Shown here in pieces: positions 1 through 8,756 of a stretch of DNA of 64,000 nucleotides. The stretch spans positions 9,087 through 73,086 of the forward strand of contig DHHC01000013.1 in NCBI GenBank assembly GCA_002403095.1, given 5' to 3'. Source of the DNA: Leptolinea sp. UBA4782. Lineage in GTDB: Bacteria > Chloroflexota > Anaerolineae > Anaerolineales > Anaerolineaceae. Within the stretch, counting starts at the first letter, position 1, and each line of letters starts with the position of its first letter. Below the pieces are notes generated by a model, which saw only the letters and a program-made list of their open reading frames with translations, was not told the origin of the DNA and ran no database searches. A program made the position numbers and the translations under genes.

Positions 1-1743
1 GGCAGCATCAACCGGGTGCTTCAACCAGGCCTTCCTGGCTCCTGTAAAGTTGCCGGCACTGACCCGCCGCATGATGCCGCGGACATCAGCCCCGCTCCCC
101 TTGGTGCAGGAAGGAAATTCACACAATCTGCAGTGCATGGAAGCCCGCATCACCTCTTTTTGCGGCTCGGGATAACCCTCAAACAGCCTGTCTGCTGTGA
201 ATGGCTTTTCCACCAGCCTGACATAGTCCTGCATTCCCTCGCGGTACACGAACGGCTCTTTGCCTAGTTTTTTCAGCACCGCATTGGCAGCAGAAAGCCC
301 TGTCACCGTAACCGTTGGAGTACCCGTGCCCATCACGGTCGATTCACCGCAGCAAAACAGGTTGTCCCATTCGGTGCGGGTGTGCAGCCGGCGGAACATG
401 TGCTGCCCCAGCATCTGCTTGGGTCCAGCCACCGCGCCGCCGTTCTTCAGCGTGTAGCGCTCGATCGTGCGCGGAGTGGCCACCTCGGCATACAGCACAG
501 CCCGGCTGAATCCGGGAAAGCGTTTGTCCAGTACCGCAAGCAAGCGTTCCTGTTCCTTTTGCTTTTTCTGCTGGTAAGCCTGATCGGACTCGCAGTTCCA
601 ATCCTCAAACGTGGGGCCGATGGCTGCCACCACATGCTCATCGTGCCCGCAGACTGTCTTATCATCAATGCTCTGGATGTAAACAGTCACCTCGCTCTCA
701 TCCAGCTTGTCGGGGTTGCCGATCAGCATTTCGATCGGTGCGGTATCCTCAGGGATGGCATCTCGTTTTACTATGGCATACAGCACCACGCTCGGGTAGG
801 TCGGCTCCTGGCTTTTCGCCCAGGCACGCCTTTCGGCAGTGGTAAAGGCCGGGTCAAGCAGCCTGCCATACAGGTTCCAGACCGTGCCAGAATAGATGAT
901 GTTTTTTCCATTGAGGGTCCTGCCGTCTGCAAGTTTTACCCCGGCAGGTTTGCCATTTTCAAAAATGATCGAGACTGCCTCACTTTCAAGCAGCATATCC
1001 CCGCCGTGCTCCTCGATCACCTTTTCAAGTTTGCCCGGCAGGAACAGGGTTGAGCCGGCAGGGTAATAGCTGCCCCCGAAATGGTTATCCACGAACATCA
1101 CCGCCGCCAGGACAGCGGGGGCCTCTTCCACTGTGGCATAGCAATAGGTTGAGGTGAGTTTGTCGAAGAATTTGAAGATCTCAGGGTCTCTGAAATACTT
1201 GCCAAGCAGTTCCCGGGCGCTTTTATTCAGGTAACTCAAGAACCGGGCATAGGAGGCAGGGTGCCTGAGCATACTCTTGAGTGCGGACCTGGGGTTGGTT
1301 TCATCGGCGGTATTGTAACTGGGGTTCTCCACCATGACATGCCGGTACATCTGCAGCATATCCCGGTAAAAACGGTGGATGTTTTCTTTTTCAGCCGGGA
1401 AGACTTCAGCAAGTTCATCTGCGAACTTCTCCACATCCGGCCAAAAGCGGATGCGCCTGCCCTTGAAATTGACAATATACAGGAGGTCATGCCGGATGAT
1501 GTCGATCGGCTCTTCCAGGCAGTTAAACACAAACCGGTGGGCGTTGTAACCGTGTTCGCCAAAACCGTACAGCATGGCCGAACCCTGGTCAAAGGTTACA
1601 TGCCCGCGCCGGAACACACCGCATGAACCGCCCGGGTTATAACTTTTATCGATCACTACAACAGAAAGACCGCGTTTTGCCAGCAGGCTGGCAGCCGTCA
1701 GCCCTGCCAGCCCTCCACCGATTATAATTGCATCGTATTCCAT
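1..1743 (-). CDS. Phytoene-desaturase-like FAD oxidoreductase with C-terminal Fe-S motif (partial, 3' end outside window)
   Basis: The reading frame is open from the ATG at 1743 to the window edge, giving 581 residues without a stop. The N-terminus carries the dinucleotide-binding motif GGGLAGLTAA (about residues 9-18) followed by an acidic strand end (VVVID), as in CrtI/CrtISO-type flavoproteins. The body matches the NAD(P)/FAD amine-oxidase/phytoene-desaturase fold, with a late FAD-contact motif around 'FCCGESTVMGTGTP'. After the flavin domain, C538, C541 and C546 (CRLC....C) followed by a GDVRG-like helix resemble the N-terminal Fe-S domain of GltD and dihydropyrimidine dehydrogenase. That module is normally N-terminal to the flavin domain. 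The substrate is unknown; carotenoid chemistry is not implied by the neighbours. The start is supported by a GGAG about 7 nt upstream. Confidence 0.8.
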   Translation of the reverse strand, partial: MEYDAIIIGGGLAGLTAASLLAKRGLSVVVIDKSYNPGGSCGVFRRGHVTFDQGSAMLYGFGEHGYNAHRFVFNCLEEPIDIIRHDLLYIVNFKGRRIRFWPDVEKFADELAEVFPAEKENIHRFYRDMLQMYRHVMVENPSYNTADETNPRSALKSMLRHPASYARFLSYLNKSARELLGKYFRDPEIFKFFDKLTSTYCYATVEEAPAVLAAVMFVDNHFGGSYYPAGSTLFLPGKLEKVIEEHGGDMLLESEAVSIIFENGKPAGVKLADGRTLNGKNIIYSGTVWNLYGRLLDPAFTTAERRAWAKSQEPTYPSVVLYAIVKRDAIPEDTAPIEMLIGNPDKLDESEVTVYIQSIDDKTVCGHDEHVVAAIGPTFEDWNCESDQAYQQKKQKEQERLLAVLDKRFPGFSRAVLYAEVATPRTIERYTLKNGGAVAGPKQMLGQHMFRRLHTRTEWDNLFCCGESTVMGTGTPTVTVTGLSAANAVLKKLGKEPFVYREGMQDYVRLVEKPFTADRLFEGYPEPQKEVMRASMHCRLCEFPSCTKGSGADVRGIMRRVSAGNFTGARKAWLKHPVDAA

Positions 1744-1807
1744 AAAATCTCCAAGCTACAGATAATGAAATTTTAACAGTTTTCTGGCTTCCAGTAAAAT
1801 TTCCCTG

Positions 1808-2719
1808 CTATGCCAATCCAGCCAACCGTTCGCTTACCTGCCAGACCTTCTTCCCGAGTTCCCTGTCGAGGGCGTGGGCGGCCGGCTTTTCCGGGATGGT
1901 CAGGTTATAAAATGTACCGCTCACTTGTGCCAGATCAGGCGCTGCAGCCAGGTAATGGATGGCGCTCCCGGAGATGTGCGGATCCTTCAGGAAGCGGGCA
2001 ACAATCAGACGGTTATACAGTCGGTAAAGCAGGTCATTGTTCATGCCGATGTTGGTCTTCACCTCGCCCGGGTGCATGGCATTGATGGTCACACCACTGC
2101 CTTTCAACAGGTCAGCAAATTCCCATACGGTCAAAAGCTGCGCCACTTTGGATGCGCCATACCCCTGCAGCCCTTTGTAGCGGCGCTTCTCCCAGTTCAG
2201 GTCCGCCAGGTTCAGCCCGCCGAAACGGTGACCCTGCGAGTTGACCTGGATGATGCGGGCAGGTGCACTCTCAATCATTCTTTCGAGCAGCAGCCTGGTC
2301 AGCAGGAAAGATGCGACATGGTTCACTGCAAAAACCTCTTCAATGCCGTCCACGGTAAGGCTGCGGTGGGTGTTATGGATACCGGCGTTGTTGACCAGCA
2401 CATCGATGCGGGGATAATTCTTAAGAATGACCTCGGCTGCTGTCCGAACATCAGCGAGCCTGGCGAAATCCGCCTGGATGATATCCACCCGTGTTCCAAA
2501 AGCCTGCTCCAGTTCATCCTTGACCGCGGCAGCTTTCAGCCTGTTGCGGCAGATGAGTACTGTGTGCGCCCCGAATTGTGCCAGCCGCCTGGCAGCCTGG
2601 TACCCTACCCCGGAGGTAGCCCCGGTGATGACACACACCCGCCCATCCAGCCTGGCTGTGGTAGTAAGCTGCACCTTGCGGGCATTAGCAATAAATTGAA
2701 GTTCTTCGGGTAATTTCAT
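1808..2719 (-). CDS. Short-chain dehydrogenase/reductase, retinol-dehydrogenase-like
   Basis: A classical SDR of about 303 residues. It has the cofactor motif TGATSGVG near residues 32-39, the NNAG motif near 110, a serine in 'VNSQGH' near 160 and the catalytic YGASK near 187. The length and the C-terminal extension resemble the WWOX/retinol-dehydrogenase-like branch, which reduces or oxidises carbonyls with NAD(P). The in-frame ATG at 2719 is preferred to the upstream GTG because AGGTG sits just before it. It lies 12 bp downstream of the NTF2-like gene and is probably co-transcribed with it. The real substrate cannot be told from sequence. Confidence 0.85.
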   Translation of the reverse strand: MKLPEELQFIANARKVQLTTTARLDGRVCVITGATSGVGYQAARRLAQFGAHTVLICRNRLKAAAVKDELEQAFGTRVDIIQADFARLADVRTAAEVILKNYPRIDVLVNNAGIHNTHRSLTVDGIEEVFAVNHVASFLLTRLLLERMIESAPARIIQVNSQGHRFGGLNLADLNWEKRRYKGLQGYGASKVAQLLTVWEFADLLKGSGVTINAMHPGEVKTNIGMNNDLLYRLYNRLIVARFLKDPHISGSAIHYLAAAPDLAQVSGTFYNLTIPEKPAAHALDRELGKKVWQVSERLAGLA

Positions 2720-2731
2720 AAACACCTGTGC

Positions 2732-3199
2732 TCAGCCAAAGTGTTTTCGCAAAAACTTGCGGTACGGTTTGCGGAAGGAAGGGATGCCGTTGAAGATATC
2801 GCCCCACAGGTCAAAGTAATCGCGCTGGTGGATAATGCGTCCATTCTCCCCGATGGTCAGCTTTGTGCATCCGTATAGCGGGGTGCTGGGGTACTTGTTG
2901 AACTTCATCGTCATCGTCCATTGCATGAAGACGGTACTGCCCTCCTTGACGATCGAGTGGATATCCATATTCAACTGCTGGCAGCGCTCTGTCAACCGCC
3001 CGCACATCGCCTTGAAGTCTTCAATGCCTTCGATACGCTGGATGCTGTCTTCAAAGACGATCTGGTCATCATAACAGGGGAAAATGTGGGACCAGTCCGG
3101 CTTGCCCTCTGTATTATAGGTCTTCGACCACAGTTCGCGGATGCGATCGACGGAAAGCGGGTCAGAGGTAACAGAATCGGTTGGTTCATTAATAGCCAT
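2732..3199 (-). CDS. NTF2-like / SnoaL-like protein
   Basis: A 155-residue protein with the length and the alternating strand pattern of the NTF2-like cone fold (a long N-terminal helix, 'YDDQIVFEDSIQRIEG', then 'GSTVFMQWTMTMKF' and 'GCTKLTIGENGRIIHQRDYFD'). The motif RDYFDLW near residue 127 is typical of SnoaL-like proteins in which the family member binds or isomerises a small hydrophobic molecule. It is first in a two-gene unit with the SDR, so the pair may act on the same carbonyl compound; this is inference. No signal peptide. Confidence 0.75.
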   Translation of the reverse strand: MAINEPTDSVTSDPLSVDRIRELWSKTYNTEGKPDWSHIFPCYDDQIVFEDSIQRIEGIEDFKAMCGRLTERCQQLNMDIHSIVKEGSTVFMQWTMTMKFNKYPSTPLYGCTKLTIGENGRIIHQRDYFDLWGDIFNGIPSFRKPYRKFLRKHFG

Positions 3200-3463
3200 G
3201 ATAAACCTGTAAAAAAACTGCTTTCCAGCGATTGAGATTATTTATTAGATTAGTAATTATATCTTAGAAGGATTCAACGACTTTCATACATCCAATTATT
3301 AACAACTCTCTATCAAGGCCATGCTTTATCCCTGGTTAAGATGTGTGTTGGGGAAGAAATATTCCAGTTATATTACGGTGAAAAACGGGCAAGCTCTGAT
3401 GCAAAGCGCCACATCAAAACAAGTGCAATGCCGGCAAGACCTTCAATATTCAATTACTGAATT
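3200..3463. other. Gene-free AT-rich spacer
   Basis: No coding region that I can support. The half nearest 3200 is AT-rich and, read on the minus strand, contains a TATAAT (about 3258-3263) that could serve the NTF2-like/SDR pair, but no convincing -35 box lies at a normal spacing. I see no terminator hairpin for the tandem-HAD gene that ends at 3464. Confidence 0.4.
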
Positions 3464-4900
3464 TTACTGTTCTTTTAACAGCCCAACCTCAAGCAAGTCG
3501 GAGAACTTCTCGATATAGACATCTGCCCTGGCATTTTTGTCATAATTGAAGGCAATTGTTTTCAATCCAACATCCCGGGCGCCCTTGATTTCAGAGGCTT
3601 TATGCCCCACAAATACAGCTTCGTCCACTTTCAATCCCACCCGTCTAAAAGCTTCTTCATAGATCACCGGCGCGGGTTTACGTGTCCCTAATTCCTTGGA
3701 GCTGATGAAAGAATCGAACACATTGCCAAAACCGCCCTGGGTGAACCAGTTCATTTTTTCCTGGATAGGGGTGGCAGTGTCAGAAATGATGCCCAGGATA
3801 TATCCTTTTTTCTTCAGTGCCTTTAATGTCTCCGGAACCCCGGGAATGATCTCAACCGTGGTCGCATCCTTGACCAGGGCAGTGATCCCCTCAGCCAGGA
3901 TATCCGGATCCGTGACGCCGTACAACCGGATCACCTTCTCGTAGAATTCATAACGGTCAATCACCCCCTGGAAGGCCAGCTCCTTCAGCTTGCTCTTTTC
4001 TTTACGGACATCCGCAACCGCTTTTAACTTGTGCCTGGCGATAAAACGCCTGATGTTCCTGCCCTTCCGCGGTTTATGATACAGGATATTGCCCGCATCA
4101 AAGAAGATGCCTTTGATCTTTCCAGGACCAGAACCTTTTCCAGCCTTGCGGCGGTCTGCTTCCAGTTCTTCCTCCAGGATAGGGATCAGGTCAAGCAATG
4201 TATCGATCTTTGCATGCGGGGTGGCTCCCAGGTCCACCTCGCCGTCATCATACTCGTGGTCGATTTTGACAGCCAGGCGAAACCCTGAGCGCACCGCACC
4301 AAGGATGTCGCGGTTGATCTTGTCTCCTACATACACCATCCCCCCAGTGGGTTGGTTGAGGATGCGGGCGGCATGATAAAAGATGGAAGGATCCGGTTTG
4401 CGGTGCCCGAAATCAGATGAGAGCACCACCGGATTAAAGTAATTCAGGATGCCGTAATTCTTCAGGGTTGCCGGCACCTGGGTCAGGCTTAATGTGTTGC
4501 TGATGCAGCCAATTGATAGTCCCAATTCTTTGATCTTTCGCAGCACTTCAGGCGCCTCAGGGCGCATCTCGCGCATGTAGTACCTGGTCTCATACAGGTA
4601 ACAAAGCTCTTCAGCAATGGAAGCCAATTTCTTTCCTGATACTGCGATACCTTTCAATACATACTGTAACCAGATTTCAATTCCCGGCAGTTCGATCAGT
4701 GACTGCCGGTTCCATTTTTGGTAAGCTGCCACGCCATCCGAGATCAGGTCGCACAGTGCATCATCGCTCAGGTCAAAGGAAATCCCGGCTTTCTCGAAAC
4801 ACTGGCGCAAAAGCGGTGTATTGGCACGCCGCAGCTCACGGTCATACCGGAATGTCTCAATGGTTCCACCAATATCAAAAAACACGGTGCTTAAGTTCAT
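3464..4900 (-). CDS. Tandem HAD-family protein (two HAD domains in one chain)
   Basis: A 478-residue cytoplasmic protein built from two haloacid-dehalogenase-like domains. Domain 1 (about 1-235) has motif I FFDIGGT, motif II CISNT, motif III RKPDP and motif IV VGDKINRD. Domain 2 (about 255-478) has FFDAGNI, IISDT, RKPAP and a degenerate motif IV, VGHKASE, in which the first metal-binding Asp is His. In both domains the Asp+2 acid/base residue of typical HAD phosphatases is Gly. It is a close architectural paralogue of the gene at 33876-35306, which belongs to the large plus-strand cluster. It sits 44 bp downstream of etfA on the same strand. The reaction is unknown; 'phosphatase' would be a guess. 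Confidence 0.85.
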   Translation of the reverse strand: MNLSTVFFDIGGTIETFRYDRELRRANTPLLRQCFEKAGISFDLSDDALCDLISDGVAAYQKWNRQSLIELPGIEIWLQYVLKGIAVSGKKLASIAEELCYLYETRYYMREMRPEAPEVLRKIKELGLSIGCISNTLSLTQVPATLKNYGILNYFNPVVLSSDFGHRKPDPSIFYHAARILNQPTGGMVYVGDKINRDILGAVRSGFRLAVKIDHEYDDGEVDLGATPHAKIDTLLDLIPILEEELEADRRKAGKGSGPGKIKGIFFDAGNILYHKPRKGRNIRRFIARHKLKAVADVRKEKSKLKELAFQGVIDRYEFYEKVIRLYGVTDPDILAEGITALVKDATTVEIIPGVPETLKALKKKGYILGIISDTATPIQEKMNWFTQGGFGNVFDSFISSKELGTRKPAPVIYEEAFRRVGLKVDEAVFVGHKASEIKGARDVGLKTIAFNYDKNARADVYIEKFSDLLEVGLLKEQ

Positions 4901-4944
4901 TACACCCCTGCTTCCTTCCTAAAAGGGTTATCCCTATTTGATCC

Positions 4945-6162
4945 TTATGAACTGGCAGCCTGCATCTGTTTTTCCTTTTCGATCAATGCAGACAGGATGG
5001 GCAGGATCTCCAGCGCATCACCCACCACCCCCAGGTCGGCTGTCTTAAAGATGCCAGCTTCGGGATCCTTGTTGATGGCGATCACTGTCTTTGAGGAGCT
5101 CATCCCAACCACATGCTGGATCGCCCCGCTCACTCCAACCGCAATATACAGCTCAGGACCAACCGTTGTCCCGGATTGACCGACCTGGCGGGTATGCGGT
5201 ATCCAACCCTGCTCAACGATAGCGCGCGACCCGGCCAGGGTCCCACCCAGCTGCCCGGCCAGGGTGCGCAGCAGGTCCAGGTTGGATGCTTTCTGGCAAC
5301 CCCTGCCGCCAGCCACAATCACGCGGGCATCTTCGATGCTGGCCTCGCTGCCGTCAACCAGGGTATTCTTTTCCACCACTCGGGTGCGGATGGCGCTTCG
5401 ATTGAGGGTAACCGGGAATTCTTCGGTCACTGCGCTGCCTGCCGGTTGCTTTTCCGGGACCGGGAAAACATTCGGGCGCACGGTGGCAGTCTGCGGGCGG
5501 TTGTACGGCGTGATGATGGACGCCATGATATTTCCGCCAAAAGCAGGACGGGTTTGCACCAGCTGGCGGTCAGTATCGATCTCTAACCCGGTACAATCTG
5601 CCGTCAGGCCGAGTTTGAGCCTGGCAGCCACACGCGGCGCAAAGTCGCGCCCGTGCGGTGTAGCACCGTACAGGACCACAGCAGGTTTTTTAGCGCTGAT
5701 GACAGCGCACATGACATTGGTGAACCCGTCGGTAGAATACGTCTCGAGCAGTTCGTGCCGGCACAGGATAACCCTGTCGGCTCCATGCTGCCCAAACACC
5801 TGCAAGTCTACCTCGCCAGTACCGGCCAGGACCACTGCAACCAGTTCCTCGCCAAGCGCATTTGCCAGCTGCCTGCCCTTGCCCAGCAGCTCCAGCACAA
5901 CTTTGCGCGGCTGCCTGGGTGTAGTTTCTTCATCCAGTTCCACCCACACAAAGACACCCTTATACTTTGCCAGTTCCTCAGGCGAGGCTTGCTTACGCTC
6001 GATACCCAGGGCTTTAAAACGGCACACATTTACACAAGCGCCGCACAACGTGCATGACTCATTCACCTGCAGCAATCCGTCTTCAATCCTTAATGCACCA
6101 AACGGGCAATTGCGGATACAGACTTTACAGGCAGTACACCGTTCATGGTCGATGATTAACAT
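4945..6162 (-). CDS. etfA: Electron transfer flavoprotein alpha subunit with N-terminal 2[4Fe-4S] ferredoxin domain
   Basis: A 405-residue EtfA. The first 60 residues hold two complete CxxCxxCxxxC motifs (CTACKVCIRNC and CTLCGACVNVC), a 2[4Fe-4S] ferredoxin head. The rest is the EtfA adenine-nucleotide/FAD fold, with the C-terminal FAD signature around GGRGC, then QVGQSGTTVGPELYIAVGVSGA. Ferredoxin-headed EtfA subunits occur in electron-bifurcating or confurcating complexes of anaerobes such as lactate dehydrogenase/Etf and caffeyl-CoA reductase/Etf. It is third in the order flavin dehydrogenase, etfB, etfA, the arrangement expected for one complex. Start supported by GAGAG upstream. Confidence 0.95.
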   Translation of the reverse strand: MLIIDHERCTACKVCIRNCPFGALRIEDGLLQVNESCTLCGACVNVCRFKALGIERKQASPEELAKYKGVFVWVELDEETTPRQPRKVVLELLGKGRQLANALGEELVAVVLAGTGEVDLQVFGQHGADRVILCRHELLETYSTDGFTNVMCAVISAKKPAVVLYGATPHGRDFAPRVAARLKLGLTADCTGLEIDTDRQLVQTRPAFGGNIMASIITPYNRPQTATVRPNVFPVPEKQPAGSAVTEEFPVTLNRSAIRTRVVEKNTLVDGSEASIEDARVIVAGGRGCQKASNLDLLRTLAGQLGGTLAGSRAIVEQGWIPHTRQVGQSGTTVGPELYIAVGVSGAIQHVVGMSSSKTVIAINKDPEAGIFKTADLGVVGDALEILPILSALIEKEKQMQAASS

Positions 6163-6249
6163 AAGTGCTCTCTATCCATCATGGTCTCGATTATTGAGAT
6201 GAGAATTTTTGCATTCAAGCCAGCCTGGCAGCGTTTCGAATAGGGCAGG

Positions 6250-7047
6250 TTAAAGAAACCGTTTCTCTTTCAGAAAACTGAAGATTTCCTGTGCCGCTTT
6301 CTCGACTTCCAGATTTTGCAGGATGGTATTGGTTTTCTTGGCTGGCGGAGGGAACACCTTGACTACCTGGGTAAAGGATCCCTGCAGGCCTAGCTGCCCT
6401 TCCGGTATGGCGATGGCGTCCGCCCGGATGGTGCGGATAAGCTTCTTCCTGGCTTGCAGCACATCCTTAAACGATGGTGCCCGCCGGACAACCTCGCCTT
6501 TACTGCAGGTGACCAGGGCAGGCAAGGCAGCCTCCACCACTTCGTAACCGCGCTCTACCTCCTGGGTCACCCTTACCTGCTTGCGGCTGCTGCTCAGGGT
6601 CACTTCCACCCCATAAGTGATCTGCGCCAGCCCGAGGATCTCCGCGATCTCTGGGCCAACCTGGGCGGTATCCCCGTCGATAGCCTGTTTACCCACCAAG
6701 ATCAGGTCAAAATCGGGTACTGCTGTCCGGATGGCTTCAGCCAGGGTGAGGGCGGTTGCCCAGGTATCTGCCCCGGCGAATTTCCTGTCCGTCACCAGGA
6801 TGCCTTCATCTGCACCAAGTTCCAGGCAGCGCAGCAGCACATCCCTGGCCTGGGGTGGCCCCATAGTGATGGCAGAGATGGAAATGTTATCAAAAGCCTG
6901 CTTGAGCCTGACGGCATGGTCAAGGGCATACTCGCAGAACGGGTTGAGGATGGACTTGACACCTTCCCGGATCAAGGTGCCGGTGGCTGGATCGACCTGG
7001 ACATTGGTGACTTCGGGTACTTGCTTCACACAGACAACGATCTTCAT
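6250..7047 (-). CDS. etfB: Electron transfer flavoprotein beta subunit
   Basis: A 265-residue EtfB with the expected N-terminus (MKIVVCVKQVPEV), the adenine-nucleotide-binding core including 'LILVGKQAIDGDTAQVGPEIAE' pattern residues, and a C-terminal helix reaching toward EtfA. It partners with the ferredoxin-headed EtfA encoded 87 bp downstream. Its start codon overlaps the stop of the upstream flavin dehydrogenase gene, indicating translational coupling. Whether this Etf bifurcates cannot be decided by eye, but the subunit set matches known confurcating dehydrogenases. Confidence 0.95.
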   Translation of the reverse strand: MKIVVCVKQVPEVTNVQVDPATGTLIREGVKSILNPFCEYALDHAVRLKQAFDNISISAITMGPPQARDVLLRCLELGADEGILVTDRKFAGADTWATALTLAEAIRTAVPDFDLILVGKQAIDGDTAQVGPEIAEILGLAQITYGVEVTLSSSRKQVRVTQEVERGYEVVEAALPALVTCSKGEVVRRAPSFKDVLQARKKLIRTIRADAIAIPEGQLGLQGSFTQVVKVFPPPAKKTNTILQNLEVEKAAQEIFSFLKEKRFL

Positions 7048-8690
7048 GGGTGCACCTCAGCCGGGAAAATGTCATTGGGATTCAGGATCCCTTTCGGGTC
7101 CAGGGCTTCTTTGACCCTGCGCATCTGCTGGATCTGCCCCGGGGTGAACATGTACTGCAGGAATTTACTTTTGATCTTGCCGATGCCATGTTCCGCAGAT
7201 ACAGAACCGCCCAATTCCACAGCCTTCCTGGCGAATGCAGCGTACAGCTGCATGCCGTTATTGAGGTCGTCCATATTCCTGGGCAGGATATTGACGTGGA
7301 TATGGTTGTTGCCGATGTGCCCGAACGCGTACCATTCCAGGTTCAGCTCTTCGCAGCAGCTCTTGTAAAGCTGCCACATTTCCTGCAGATGCCCATCCGG
7401 TACTGCCATATCCGTTCCCAGTTTGTGGATGCCCGGGTATTGCTTTTTACGTTCTGCCAGGATGCTGTTGATCGTCTCCGGCACCATGTGCCGGAAAACC
7501 TTAAAGCGGTCCAGTTCCCTGCTTTCATATCCCGCCCACGAGCGCTCCAGGCTTGCGCCGCAAGAGGCAATGACCTCTTCCAGCGCGGCATATTCCAGTT
7601 CTTCGGTATGCGGATCGAAACTCATCTCAAAAAAGATCGCCCCCCTGGCATCATCCGGTATGGCCGGCATCCCCACCGTGGAAGGTTCAACCTTCTGCAA
7701 TTCCCGCAGCAGGTTCAGGGCATTCCCGGAATAGAATTCCAGGAAATCCAGTTGCAGGCGGCTTTCAGCACGCATGGCTTCCGCCAGCTGAACTGCCTGT
7801 TCATCAGAATCCAGGAACTGGATGATCGAGACCTTTTCCTCGCGCTTGAGCAAGGCCACATCCACACTCGTCACCACACCCAGCGTGCCTTCCGACCCGA
7901 TGAAGAGGTCGATCAGGTCCATTTGCGGGGCCGCATAAAACCCGGTGGCACTTTTTGTGCGCGGCTGGGGATAATCCGGTATGGTGATGGTGCTGGCAAC
8001 TCCCTGTGTATTCCATACCACAAACTGCCCGCCCGGAGAGGCAAAGTATTTCCCGCGCGGGATATCCAGGTATTCGCTGTCTGCCAGGAAAACCCGGATG
8101 CCCCTAACCCAGGCACGGGTGGGACCGTAGCGGTAGGTGCGCGCCCCGGAGGCATTGGTCACCACTGAGCCGCCCAGGGAGGCGCTCATCTCCGTCGGGT
8201 CAGGCGGATAGAAATACTGGTTCGGGTCTTCCCGAAAATCGCGTAACCCCTGTGCAACCACAGGGTCCGGGCTTTGTTCCAGGCCGGGGAATTGCTTGAT
8301 CCTGAGCATACCGTCAAGGTTCTTCAGGCTGACGCTGGTTTGGGCCTTTACCCGCCACTCGGCAGAGGCCGGGTCGCGGTATACCGCCTGCACCTGGTCA
8401 AGGTGCTCCAGGGAAATGAGTGCACCTTCCTGCGGAACACAACCACCCACCAGCCCGGTCCGGGCGCTGGCAAAGGTCATTGGGATGTTGCGCCGGTGCA
8501 ACTCAGCCATCACAGCTGCCAGCTCTGCTTCGCTTTTGGGGAAGAAAAGGTAATCGAACGGCCTGGCAGACAGTTTGGATTCATCGGTAAGGTAGGCGGA
8601 ATACTCAGCCTGGATACATTCGAATCCTTCGATGCATTTAACTTTACTGAAATCTGCAGAAGGTGCAGACCTGGAATTTATCTCATGCAT
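7044..8690 (-). CDS. FAD-linked 2-hydroxyacid dehydrogenase (GlcD / D-lactate dehydrogenase family), Etf partner
   Basis: A 548-residue soluble flavoenzyme. An FAD_binding_4 (PCMH) domain covers about 40-270, with the motif ASARTGLVGGCVP near residue 75 and an ASLGGSVVTNASGA segment near 170. An FAD-oxidase C-terminal domain follows, with GHIGNNHIHVN (metal-binding histidines) and SAEHGIGKIK near the end. The family oxidises 2-hydroxyacids such as D-lactate or glycolate. Its direct coupling to etfB and etfA suggests electron delivery to NAD+ with ferredoxin involvement, as in Acetobacterium woodii LDH/Etf. Whether the substrate is lactate or a sugar acid from the neighbouring pathway is open. 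A strong AGGAGA ribosome site precedes the ATG. Confidence 0.88.
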   Translation of the reverse strand: MHEINSRSAPSADFSKVKCIEGFECIQAEYSAYLTDESKLSARPFDYLFFPKSEAELAAVMAELHRRNIPMTFASARTGLVGGCVPQEGALISLEHLDQVQAVYRDPASAEWRVKAQTSVSLKNLDGMLRIKQFPGLEQSPDPVVAQGLRDFREDPNQYFYPPDPTEMSASLGGSVVTNASGARTYRYGPTRAWVRGIRVFLADSEYLDIPRGKYFASPGGQFVVWNTQGVASTITIPDYPQPRTKSATGFYAAPQMDLIDLFIGSEGTLGVVTSVDVALLKREEKVSIIQFLDSDEQAVQLAEAMRAESRLQLDFLEFYSGNALNLLRELQKVEPSTVGMPAIPDDARGAIFFEMSFDPHTEELEYAALEEVIASCGASLERSWAGYESRELDRFKVFRHMVPETINSILAERKKQYPGIHKLGTDMAVPDGHLQEMWQLYKSCCEELNLEWYAFGHIGNNHIHVNILPRNMDDLNNGMQLYAAFARKAVELGGSVSAEHGIGKIKSKFLQYMFTPGQIQQMRRVKEALDPKGILNPNDIFPAEVHP

Positions 8691-8756
8691 TCGCTAACTT
8701 CTCCTGTAGCCTGAAAAAACGATTTCCATCGCCGTTATGCTATACGAATTAAATTT

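Noticed and set aside
1..1743. Carotenoid biosynthesis gene (crtI)
   Set aside because: The neighbours include no other carotenoid genes and the Fe-S motif is foreign to CrtI.
5264..6202. Long open frame antisense to etfA, and similar long antisense frames elsewhere (382-1053, 1874-2713, 21791-22531)
   Set aside because: They mirror the codon pattern of the genes on the other strand, have no recognisable domains and no ribosome sites.
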